The notes under the pieces are model-generated. The model was not told the origin of the DNA. It ran no database searches and was given only the letters and a program-made list of their open reading frames with translations. Positions 35,620 to 42,638 of a stretch of DNA of 64,000 bases are shown here, piece by piece. Position 1 is the stretch's first letter, and each line of letters begins with the position of its first letter. A program made the position numbers and the translations under genes. The stretch is from CADEFQ01 sp050249415 (GTDB lineage: Bacteria; Pseudomonadota; Gammaproteobacteria; Steroidobacterales; Steroidobacteraceae): the NCBI GenBank assembly GCA_050249415.1, contig JBFWQO010000002.1:62001-126000 (forward strand), read 5' to 3'.

Positions 35620-36776
35620 GGCAGCGCCTCGCGGGCGTGCGCCCGCGCTTCGCGGTCGGCGCGAAACACGTCGTCGATCGAGCCGATAGGGCCCCCTGTC
35701 GCTCTCGTCATGACCGATTCAATGACCTCGGCAATGCCGGTAAAGTTCAGTCGGCCGGCGAGGAAACCCTCGACCGCGACCTCGTTGGCCGCGTTGACCG
35801 CCGTCGGCACGAGCCCGCCGGCCCGCGCCGCCGCCTGCCCGAGCGCGAGGCACGGGAAGCGTTCGAGGTCGGGTGCGCCGAACTCGAGCCTCGCCACCTT
35901 CACGAGGTCGAGGAATTCTACACCGGACGCGATCCTCTCCGGCCATGCGAGTGCGCAGGCGATCGGCGTGCGCATGTCGGGCGCGCCGAGCTGGGCGAGC
36001 ATCGAGCCGTCCGCGTATTCGACGAGCGAGTGCACGATGCTCTGCGGGTGCAGCACGACATCGACCTGGTCGGGGGCGAGCCCGAAGAGCAGGCAGGCTT
36101 CGATGAACTCGAGGCCCTTGTTCATCAGGGTGGCCGAATCGACCGAGATCTTGCGCCCCATCGACCACACGGGATGCGCGCAGGCCTCCTCCGGCGTGAC
36201 CGCGGCGAGTGTCTCGCGCGGGCGGTTGCGGAACGGGCCGCCCGATGCCGTGAGCACGACCCGGCGCACGCCCGCCCGCCCGCCCGTCGCCTGCGGCAGG
36301 CACTGGAAGATCGCATTGTGCTCGCTGTCGATCGGTATGAGCGTCGCTCCACCCTCGTGGACGGCCCGCATCAGCAGCGGGCCGGCCATCACGAGCGACT
36401 CCTTGTTGGCGAGCATGACGCGCTTGCCGGCGCGCGCGGCGGCGAGCGTCGACGGCAACCCCGCGGCACCGACGATCGCGGCCATCACATAGTCGACCTC
36501 CGGCAGCGTCGCGATCGCGATGAGCGCATCCGCACCGGCGAGCACGCGGGCCCTGGCGCCTGCACGTGCCAGGTCGGCCGCGAGCTCCTGCGCGGCGCCC
36601 GGATCCGCCAGCGCCACGACGTCGGGCTCGAAACGCAGCGCCTGCTCGCGCAGCCGCGCGACATTGCGCTGTGCGCCGAGGGCGACGACACGGAAACGAT
36701 CGGGGTGGCGCGCCACGACATCGAGGGTGCTCGCACCGACCGACCCGGTCGCGCCCAGGATCGCGAGCCTCTTCAT
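35616..36776 (-). CDS. dxr: 1-deoxy-D-xylulose 5-phosphate reductoisomerase
   Basis: Second step of the MEP pathway; ispD and ispF are elsewhere in this same block. The NADPH-binding start is LAILGATGSVGASTLDVVA. LANKESLVMAG, PIDSEHNAIFQCL, LTASGGPFRN and SVDSATLMNKGLEFIEA carry metal and substrate ligands. 386 residues, against 398 in E. coli. The ATG at 36776 overlaps the cdsA stop. Confidence 0.98.
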   Translation of the reverse strand: MKRLAILGATGSVGASTLDVVARHPDRFRVVALGAQRNVARLREQALRFEPDVVALADPGAAQELAADLARAGARARVLAGADALIAIATLPEVDYVMAAIVGAAGLPSTLAAARAGKRVMLANKESLVMAGPLLMRAVHEGGATLIPIDSEHNAIFQCLPQATGGRAGVRRVVLTASGGPFRNRPRETLAAVTPEEACAHPVWSMGRKISVDSATLMNKGLEFIEACLLFGLAPDQVDVVLHPQSIVHSLVEYADGSMLAQLGAPDMRTPIACALAWPERIASGVEFLDLVKVARLEFGAPDLERFPCLALGQAAARAGGLVPTAVNAANEVAVEGFLAGRLNFTGIAEVIESVMTRATGGPIGSIDDVFRADREARAHAREALP

Positions 36777-37588
36777 GCGAGACCCAGGACATGGAGCCCT
36801 GCGAGCAGCACGGGCGCCGCGGCCGTCAGGCTGTCGATCCGGTCGAGCATGCCGCCGTGGCCCGGAAACAGCGTGCCGCTGTCTTTCACGCCGGCACAGC
36901 GTTTCATCAGGCTCTCTAGAAGATCGCCGACTACCGAAAAGACGATCACGGTCGCCGCCAGCATCACGAACGGTCCGGGGGGGAGGTCGAACCATTGGGC
37001 GCCCGCCAGCGCAGCGGCGCAACCGGCCGCAAAACCGCCGATGACGCCCTCCCAGGTCTTGCCGGGCGACACGCGCGGCGCGAGCTTCACGCGCCCGAAC
37101 CGGCGACCCGCGAAATACGCCCCGGAATCCGCCGCCGTCACGAGGATCAGCAGGAAGAGCACCCATTGTGCCCCCGCGGCGAGGTCCGTGCGCAGGTGCA
37201 CGAGCGCATACCAGGCCGGCACGAGGGTCAGGATGCCGGCGATCGCGCCGGTCGGGCGCGGCGCGGCGGCCGGCGCGAGCGTGATCCAGCCGAGCGCGAC
37301 GACCCACCAGGCGATTGCGATGGCGAGTACGGTGCGGCCCGGCAACGGCGGCGCGGCCGGCAACGCCAGCGCCGCGATCGCCGCGATCACGAGGGCGACG
37401 AACGCGAGCCGCGCGATCGTCGAGACCCGCCCCCCGGCGCCGATGAAGGCCGACCATTCCCACGCGCCCGCGAGGATCGCGACGGTGATCACGGCGACGG
37501 TCGCCCACGAGGGCAGCAGGAAGAGCACGACGAGGATGAAGGCGCCGAGGACGAGCGCCGTCGCGACGCGCTGCCTAAGCACGGTCAC
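36773..37588 (-). CDS. cdsA: Phosphatidate cytidylyltransferase
   Basis: Makes CDP-diacylglycerol for phospholipid synthesis. It is an integral membrane protein with about eight hydrophobic segments. The family signature is present near the C-terminus: SLMKRCAGVKDSGTLFPGHGG followed by MLDRIDSL. About 271 residues. GTG 37588 overlaps uppS by 14 bp; a second GTG two codons inside is an alternative. Confidence 0.96.
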   Translation of the reverse strand: MTVLRQRVATALVLGAFILVVLFLLPSWATVAVITVAILAGAWEWSAFIGAGGRVSTIARLAFVALVIAAIAALALPAAPPLPGRTVLAIAIAWWVVALGWITLAPAAAPRPTGAIAGILTLVPAWYALVHLRTDLAAGAQWVLFLLILVTAADSGAYFAGRRFGRVKLAPRVSPGKTWEGVIGGFAAGCAAALAGAQWFDLPPGPFVMLAATVIVFSVVGDLLESLMKRCAGVKDSGTLFPGHGGMLDRIDSLTAAAPVLLAGLHVLGLA

Positions 37589-38306
37589 CCTCGCCTTGCG
37601 CCGCCGCGAGACCGTAGCGCCGCTCGCGGCCCGCGAAGGCCTCGAGCGCCGACCCGAACGCGGCCTCGTCGAAATCCGGCCACAGCGTGTCGGTGAACCA
37701 CAGCTCGGTGTATGCGAGGTTCCACAGCAGGAAATTGCTGATGCGCCGCTCACCGCCCGTGCGGATGAAAAGGTCGGGGTCGGGCAGGTCGGCGAGCGCG
37801 AGCGCTGCACCGAAGCGCGCCTCGTCGATGTCGGCCGCGCGGAGCGATCCTGCCGCGACACCGGCCGCGAGCCTGCGCGCCGCCTGCACGATGTCCCAGC
37901 GCCCGCCGTAGCTGACCGCGATCTGCAGGTTGAGGCGGGTGTTGCCCGCCGTACGCCGTTCCGCTTCCGCGACCCGCGCCTGCAGCCGCACGCTGAGCGC
38001 GTGGCGGTCGCCGATCACGCGCAGGCGCACGCCGTTCGCGTCGAGTTCGGCGACTTCCTTTTCGAGCGCGTCGAAGAACAGCGTCATCAGGTTCGCCACT
38101 TCCACCTCGGGCCGGCGCCAGTTCTCGCTGCTGAACGCGAACAGCGTCAGCGCGCCGATGCCGCGCCGCACGCATTCCTCGACGCACAGCCGCACGACCG
38201 GCACGCCCTCGCGATGACCGGCATGGCGCGCGAGCCCGCGCCGCTCGGCCCAGCGGCCGTTGCCGTCCATGATGATCGCGACGTGACGAGGCAGGATCGC
38301 GCCCAT
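37575..38306 (-). CDS. uppS: Undecaprenyl diphosphate synthase
   Basis: Extends farnesyl diphosphate to the C55 carrier lipid for cell wall and LPS sugars. The catalytic Asp is in VAIIMDGNGRWAERRG, with GHREG, LTLFAFSSENWRRP and the late RTGGERRISNFLLW and AYTELWF blocks. 243 residues, against 253 in E. coli. 3 bp after frr. Confidence 0.97.
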   Translation of the reverse strand: MGAILPRHVAIIMDGNGRWAERRGLARHAGHREGVPVVRLCVEECVRRGIGALTLFAFSSENWRRPEVEVANLMTLFFDALEKEVAELDANGVRLRVIGDRHALSVRLQARVAEAERRTAGNTRLNLQIAVSYGGRWDIVQAARRLAAGVAAGSLRAADIDEARFGAALALADLPDPDLFIRTGGERRISNFLLWNLAYTELWFTDTLWPDFDEAAFGSALEAFAGRERRYGLAAAQGEGDRA

Positions 38307-38309
38307 GCG

Positions 38310-38867
38310 CTAGATCTGCAGGATTTCTTTTTCTTTGGCGGCGAGCTGCTGGTCGATGTCCGCGACGTGCTTGTCGGTGAGCTTCTGGATCTCCACCTCG
38401 ACGCGCTTCTCGTCGTCCTGCGTGATCAGCTTCTCCTTCAGCAGTTCCTTCGAGTCCGCCAGCACGTCGCGACGCACGTTGCGCACCGCGACACGGGCGT
38501 TCTCGGCGTCCTGGCGTACCACTTTCGTGATGTCGCGGCGCCGCTCCTCGGTGAGCGGCGGCAGCGGCACGCGGATCACCGCCCCCGCCGTCATCGGCGT
38601 GAGGCCGAGGTCCGACTTGTGGATCGCCTTCTCGATCACCTGCACCATGGTCTTCTCCCATGGCGTGATCGCGATCGTCCGTGCGTCCTCGATCGTGATG
38701 TTCGAGACCTGCGACAGCGGCACATCCGAGCCGTAGTAATCGACCTTCAGGTGTTCGACGAGGCTCGGGTGGGCGCGGCCCGTGCGCAGCTTCCTCAAGT
38801 CCGCCTGGAAGGTCTGGACGCATTTCGCCATGCGTGCCGCGGCATCTTTCTTCAGGTCGTCGAGCAT
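38310..38867 (-). CDS. frr: Ribosome recycling factor
   Basis: Splits post-termination ribosomes with EF-G. The three-helix bundle is evident: KCVQTFQADLRKLRTGRAHP at the N-terminus and VPLPPLTEERRRDITKVVRQ in the middle. 185 residues, the length of the E. coli protein. Follows pyrH by 13 bp in the conserved tsf-pyrH-frr order. Confidence 0.97.
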   Translation of the reverse strand: MLDDLKKDAAARMAKCVQTFQADLRKLRTGRAHPSLVEHLKVDYYGSDVPLSQVSNITIEDARTIAITPWEKTMVQVIEKAIHKSDLGLTPMTAGAVIRVPLPPLTEERRRDITKVVRQDAENARVAVRNVRRDVLADSKELLKEKLITQDDEKRVEVEIQKLTDKHVADIDQQLAAKEKEILQI

Positions 38868-38880
38868 GGTCGCTCCCGTG

Positions 38881-39612
38881 TCAGTCGTTCGTGACCACCG
38901 TGCCGACGTCCTCGCCGCGCACGATGCGCATCAGGTCACCGGCATTGTTGAGATTGAACACCTGCAAAGGCAAGCCGTTGTCGCGGCACATCACGATCGC
39001 GGTCGCGTCCATCACGTCCAGCCGCTCCGCGAGCACCCGGTCGAACGTGAGGCGCGCATAGCGCTGCGCGCCGGGGTTCGTGACCGGGTCCGCCGCATAG
39101 ATGCCGTTCACCTTGGTCGCCTTCAGCAGCACGTCGGCCTCGATCTCGATCGCGCGCAGCGACGCGGCGGTGTCGGTCGTGAAGAACGGATTGCCGGTGC
39201 CGCCCGCGAAGATCACGATGCGGCCTTTCTCGAGGTGGCGCACCGCGCGGCGGCGGATGAAGTCCTCGCAGACTTCGTTGATGCGGATCGCGCTCTGCAC
39301 GCGCGCGTGCATGCCGACGCCTTCCAGCGCATCCTGCATCGCGAGCGCGTTCATCACCGTCGCGAGCATGCCCATCTGGTCGGCCGTCACACGGTCCATG
39401 CCGGCGCGCGCGAGCCCCGCGCCGCGGAAGATGTTGCCGCCGCCGATCACCACCGCCACCTGCACGCCGAGATTCGCGACATCCCTGATCTCGAGCGCGA
39501 TGCGCTTCAGCACCGCCGGATCGATGCCGTAGTCCGCGCCGCCGAGCAGCGCCTCCCCCGAGAGCTTGACGAGGATGCGCGCATAGCGCGATGTGTCGCT
39601 GGCTGTGGTCAC
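38881..39612 (-). CDS. pyrH: UMP kinase
   Basis: Phosphorylates UMP to UDP, supplying PyrG. Blocks seen are ILVKLSGEALLG, VAVVIGGGNIFRG, DQMGMLATVMNALAM and GGTGNPFFTTDTAA, all of the amino-acid-kinase fold. 243 residues, against 241 in E. coli. An intrinsic terminator lies between tsf and this gene, so it probably also has its own promoter or depends on readthrough. Confidence 0.97.
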   Translation of the reverse strand: MTTASDTSRYARILVKLSGEALLGGADYGIDPAVLKRIALEIRDVANLGVQVAVVIGGGNIFRGAGLARAGMDRVTADQMGMLATVMNALAMQDALEGVGMHARVQSAIRINEVCEDFIRRRAVRHLEKGRIVIFAGGTGNPFFTTDTAASLRAIEIEADVLLKATKVNGIYAADPVTNPGAQRYARLTFDRVLAERLDVMDATAIVMCRDNGLPLQVFNLNNAGDLMRIVRGEDVGTVVTND

Positions 39613-39634
39613 TTGCTTCGCTTCCCCATGAAAG

Positions 39635-39657
39635 AAACCCCGCTTGCGGCGGGGTTT
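39635..39657 (-). terminator. Intrinsic terminator after tsf
   Basis: A 9-bp stem AAACCCCGC / GCGGGGTTT with a 5-nt loop, followed on the minus strand by TCTTT. The A/T ends also make it usable in the plus direction (TTTTCC follows). It sits about 20 bp beyond the tsf stop and just before pyrH, so it splits rpsB-tsf from the downstream genes. Confidence 0.8.
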
Positions 39658-39676
39658 TCCGGTCGGGCCTCGCCCG

Positions 39677-40582
39677 TCAGTGCTTGCCGCCCGCGGCGCC
39701 CTTCACCTGGGCCATGACTTCGGCGACGAAGTCGTCCTGCTTCTTCTCGATGCCGGCGCCCACTTCGAAGCGCTCGAACGACGCAACCCTGGCTTTCGCA
39801 CCCGCGAGCAGCTTCTCGACCGTGACCTTGTCGTCGCGGACGAACGGTTGCCCGAGGAGCGTGATCTCGCCGAGGGCCTTCCTGACCTTGCCCTCGACGA
39901 TCTGCGCGAGGATGTTGTCGGGCTTGCCCTGGTTCTTCGGGTCGCCCTTCGCCTGCTCCGTGAGGATCTCGCGTTCCTTCGCCACCTCGTCGGCGGGTAC
40001 CTGCGCGGCCGACAGGTACTTCGGATTGCTGGCCGCGACGTGCATCGCGAGGTCGCGTGCGAGTCCGGCGTCGCCGGCCTCGAGCGCGACCAGCGCGCCG
40101 ATGCGCGTGCCGTGCACATAGGCGCCGAGCGCACCCTGCGCCTCTACGCAGACGACCCGGCGCACCGAGATGTTCTCGCCGATCTTCGCGATCAGTGCCC
40201 GACGGCGCTCATCGACGCTCTCGCCCGACGGCACCTTCGCCGCGAGCAGCGTCTCGAGCGAACCCGTGCGCGCACCGAGGGCGGCACGCGCGACCTCCGC
40301 GGCAAAGCCCCGGAAGTCCTGCTCGCGCGCGACGAAGTCGGTCTCGCAATTCACTTCGACCATCGCGGCCGCGCGGCCATCGGCCGACTTCTCGACCACG
40401 ATCACGCCTTCGGCGGCGACACGCGCGGCCTTCTTGTCGGCCTTGGCGAGCCCCTGCTTGCGCATCAGTTCGGCGGCGGCGTCGAGATCGCCGCCCGTCT
40501 CGACGAGCGCGCGCTTGCATTCCATCATGCCGGCGCCGGTGCGCTCGCGCAGTTGTCGCACGGTTTCCGCGGTGACGCTCAT
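39677..40582 (-). CDS. tsf: Elongation factor Ts
   Basis: Nucleotide exchange factor for EF-Tu. The N-terminus VRQLRERTGAGMMECKRAL and the central VEVNCETDFVAR are unmistakable. 301 residues, against 283 in E. coli. 2 bp after rpsB. Confidence 0.97.
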   Translation of the reverse strand: MSVTAETVRQLRERTGAGMMECKRALVETGGDLDAAAELMRKQGLAKADKKAARVAAEGVIVVEKSADGRAAAMVEVNCETDFVAREQDFRGFAAEVARAALGARTGSLETLLAAKVPSGESVDERRRALIAKIGENISVRRVVCVEAQGALGAYVHGTRIGALVALEAGDAGLARDLAMHVAASNPKYLSAAQVPADEVAKEREILTEQAKGDPKNQGKPDNILAQIVEGKVRKALGEITLLGQPFVRDDKVTVEKLLAGAKARVASFERFEVGAGIEKKQDDFVAEVMAQVKGAAGGKH

Positions 40583-40584
40583 GC

Positions 40585-41685
40585 TCAGCCCTTCGCGCCG
40601 GGACGGCGCGCTCCGCCGGTGGGTGCGCGACGGCGCGTGGCGGAGCCGCTCACGCTGCGCTCACCATCGTCCTGGCCGACCACCACTTCTTCCAGTGCCT
40701 CGGCCTCGCCGATGGCCGCCTCGATGGCCTGCTCGCTCGCCTGGTCGACGGCTTGCGCCGGTGCCGCATCGGCAACGGGTGCCGCACCGGCAGCGGGTGT
40801 CGCACCGGCAGCGGGTGCCGCGCCGGCAGCGGGTGCCGCGCCGGCAACGGGCGGCGCAGCGGCCGGGCGACGCCGGGCCGGCGGCGCCTTGCGGTGGCGC
40901 ACCGCCGCAGCGGGCGGACGGCGACCGCGGCCTGCCTTCTTTTTCGGGTTGCCTTCGGCGTCGAGCTCGACGAATTCGTCCTCGCCGACCGCGACCTGCG
41001 GCACCGAGGCCTTGCCTTCGAGCACCGCGTCGGCGATGCCGCTCGCATACAGCGCAATCGCGCGCATCGCGTCGTCGTTGCCGGGCACCACGAAATCGAT
41101 GCCGTCGGGCGAGCAGTTGGTGTCGACGATCGCGACGACGGGAATGCCGAGCTTCCGCGCCTCGTGGATCGCGATGTTCTCGTGCCCGACATCGATCACG
41201 AACAGCGCGTCGGGCAGCGATTCCATGTCCTTGATGCCGCCGAGGCTGCGCTCGAGCTTCTCCATCTCGCGGCGCAGCTGCGTCGCTTCCTTCTTGCCGC
41301 GCTTGTCGAGCAGGCCGTTCTCGCGCATCTCGTTGAGGTCGGCGAGCCGCTTGATCGACTGGCGGATCGTCTTGAAGTTGGTGAGCATGCCGCCGAGCCA
41401 GCGCTGGTTGACGTACGGCATCGTGCAGCGCGCGGCTTCGGCCTGCACCGCATCGCGCGCCGAGCGCTTGGTGCCGACGAACAGCACCGTGCCGCCGTCG
41501 GCGACCACGCCCTTCACGAAGCCCGCCGCCTCCTGGTAGAGGGGCTGGGTCTTCTCGAGGTTGATGATGTGGATGCGGTTGCGCTCACCGAAGATGAAGG
41601 GCGCCATCTTCGGGTTCCAGAAGCGGGTCTGGTGTCCGAAATGGACGCCCGCTTCCAGCATCTGTCTCATGGACACGCCGGACAT
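40585..41685 (-). CDS. rpsB: 30S ribosomal protein S2 with long C-terminal extension
   Basis: The S2 core is normal: MRQMLEAGVHFGHQTRFWNP, then VLFVGTKRSARDAV, VNQRWLGGMLTNFKTI and NLPDVLFVIDVGHE-type sequence. From about residue 250 a tail of roughly 110 residues follows that E. coli S2 (241 residues) lacks. It is first basic (RRPPAAAVRHRKAPPARRR), then Ala/Pro/Gly hexapeptide repeats from an 18-bp tandem repeat, then an acidic stretch and a basic end. 366 residues from ATG 41685; a second ATG (MRQM) five codons inside is possible. A strong promoter lies about 130 bp upstream. Confidence 0.96.
   Translation of the reverse strand: MSGVSMRQMLEAGVHFGHQTRFWNPKMAPFIFGERNRIHIINLEKTQPLYQEAAGFVKGVVADGGTVLFVGTKRSARDAVQAEAARCTMPYVNQRWLGGMLTNFKTIRQSIKRLADLNEMRENGLLDKRGKKEATQLRREMEKLERSLGGIKDMESLPDALFVIDVGHENIAIHEARKLGIPVVAIVDTNCSPDGIDFVVPGNDDAMRAIALYASGIADAVLEGKASVPQVAVGEDEFVELDAEGNPKKKAGRGRRPPAAAVRHRKAPPARRRPAAAPPVAGAAPAAGAAPAAGATPAAGAAPVADAAPAQAVDQASEQAIEAAIGEAEALEEVVVGQDDGERSVSGSATRRRAPTGGARRPGAKG
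40761..40850. repeat. Five 18-bp tandem repeats inside rpsB
   Basis: Units at 40761, 40779, 40797, 40815 and 40833, each like GTGCCGCACCGGCAGCGG with one to three changes, and a decayed sixth after them. They encode the AAGAAP-type hexapeptide run of the S2 tail. Being in phase with codons, unit gain or loss would only change tail length. Confidence 0.9.
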
Positions 41686-41814
41686 AAATACTCCTGTCGG
41701 GTTGAGCCTCCGCGCCGCCCTTCCGGCCATCCCCGCGGGACCTCGCCCGCAGGAACACCCAACCGGAAGTGAAATGGCTGCGCGTGTGGATTGCGTTGCC
41801 AAAAAAGGCCGCGC

Positions 41815-41843
41815 TTTATACCATGTGTTTCTCGCGAAAACAA
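41815..41843 (-). promoter_or_regulatory. Sigma-70 promoter of rpsB-tsf
   Basis: On the minus strand TTGTTT (41843-41838), a 17-nt spacer and TATAAA (41820-41815). Transcription would start near 41808 and leave a leader of about 120 nt before the rpsB ATG. That is long enough for the S2 autoregulatory structure known from E. coli rpsB leaders. The rest of the divergent gap to map (41844-41870) shows nothing else clear. Confidence 0.7.
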
Positions 41844-41870
41844 CGCCTTACACCACCCCCTGCCCCGCTG

Positions 41871-42638
41871 ATGCCCGTATCGATCAAGACGCCTGAAGAA
41901 CAGGAGAAAATGCGCACGGCCGGCCGCCTCGCCGGCGATGTCCTCGACATGATCGCGGAGCACGTGCAGCCCGGCATCACGACCGGGGAGCTCGACCGGA
42001 TCTGCCATACGTTCATCGTCGACGTGCAGCGTACCGTGCCGGCGAACCTGAATTACCGCGGTTTCCCGAAGACGATCTGCACCTCGGTGAACCACGTGGT
42101 CTGCCACGGCATCCCGAACGACAAGCTGCTCAAGGCCGGTGACATCGTCAATATCGACGTCACGGTGATCCGCGACGGCTTCCACGGCGACACGAGCCGC
42201 ATGTACTACGTGGGCAAGCCCGGCATCCAGGCGCAGCGGCTCACGCAGACCTGCTTCGAGGCGATGTGGCAGGGCATAGGGCAGGTGCGGCCCGGCGCGC
42301 GCCTCGGCGACATCGGGCACGCCATCCAGGCGTACGTCGAGGAGCGGAATTTTTCGGTGGTGCGCGAGTACTGCGGTCACGGCATCGGTCGCGTGTACCA
42401 CGAGGATCCGCAGGTGCTGCACTACGGTGCGCCGGGCACCGGCCTCGTCCTCGAGCCCGGGATGACTTTCACGATCGAGCCGATGGTCAACGCCGGCAAG
42501 CGCCACGTCTCGGTGCTGAAGGACGGCTGGACCGTCGTCACGAAGGACCATTCCCTGTCGGCCCAGTGGGAGCACACCGTGCTCGTCACCGGCAGCGGCG
42601 TCGAGGTGCTCACGCTCGGTGCCGCGGACCGGCATTGA
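41871..42638 (+). CDS. map: Methionine aminopeptidase, type I
   Basis: Removes N-terminal methionine co-translationally. Blocks in order: RGFPKTICTSVNHVVCHGIP, DIVNIDVTVIRDGFHGDTS (metal Asp pair), YCGHGIGRVYHEDP (His) and the Glu ligands in TFTIEPMVN and AQWEHTVLV. 255 residues, against 264 in E. coli. Divergent from rpsB as in E. coli. ATG 41871; the frame is open further upstream but through the promoter region. Confidence 0.97.
   Translation: MPVSIKTPEEQEKMRTAGRLAGDVLDMIAEHVQPGITTGELDRICHTFIVDVQRTVPANLNYRGFPKTICTSVNHVVCHGIPNDKLLKAGDIVNIDVTVIRDGFHGDTSRMYYVGKPGIQAQRLTQTCFEAMWQGIGQVRPGARLGDIGHAIQAYVEERNFSVVREYCGHGIGRVYHEDPQVLHYGAPGTGLVLEPGMTFTIEPMVNAGKRHVSVLKDGWTVVTKDHSLSAQWEHTVLVTGSGVEVLTLGAADRH

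Noticed and set aside
35637..38894. A 1085-codon plus-strand frame opposite dxr, cdsA, uppS and frr
   Set aside because: Crosses four well-identified genes antisense and has no domain of its own.
41791..41825. Promoter for map (TTGCCA and TATACC, plus strand)
   Set aside because: Spacing is only 15 nt and the bases overlap the much better rpsB promoter on the other strand.
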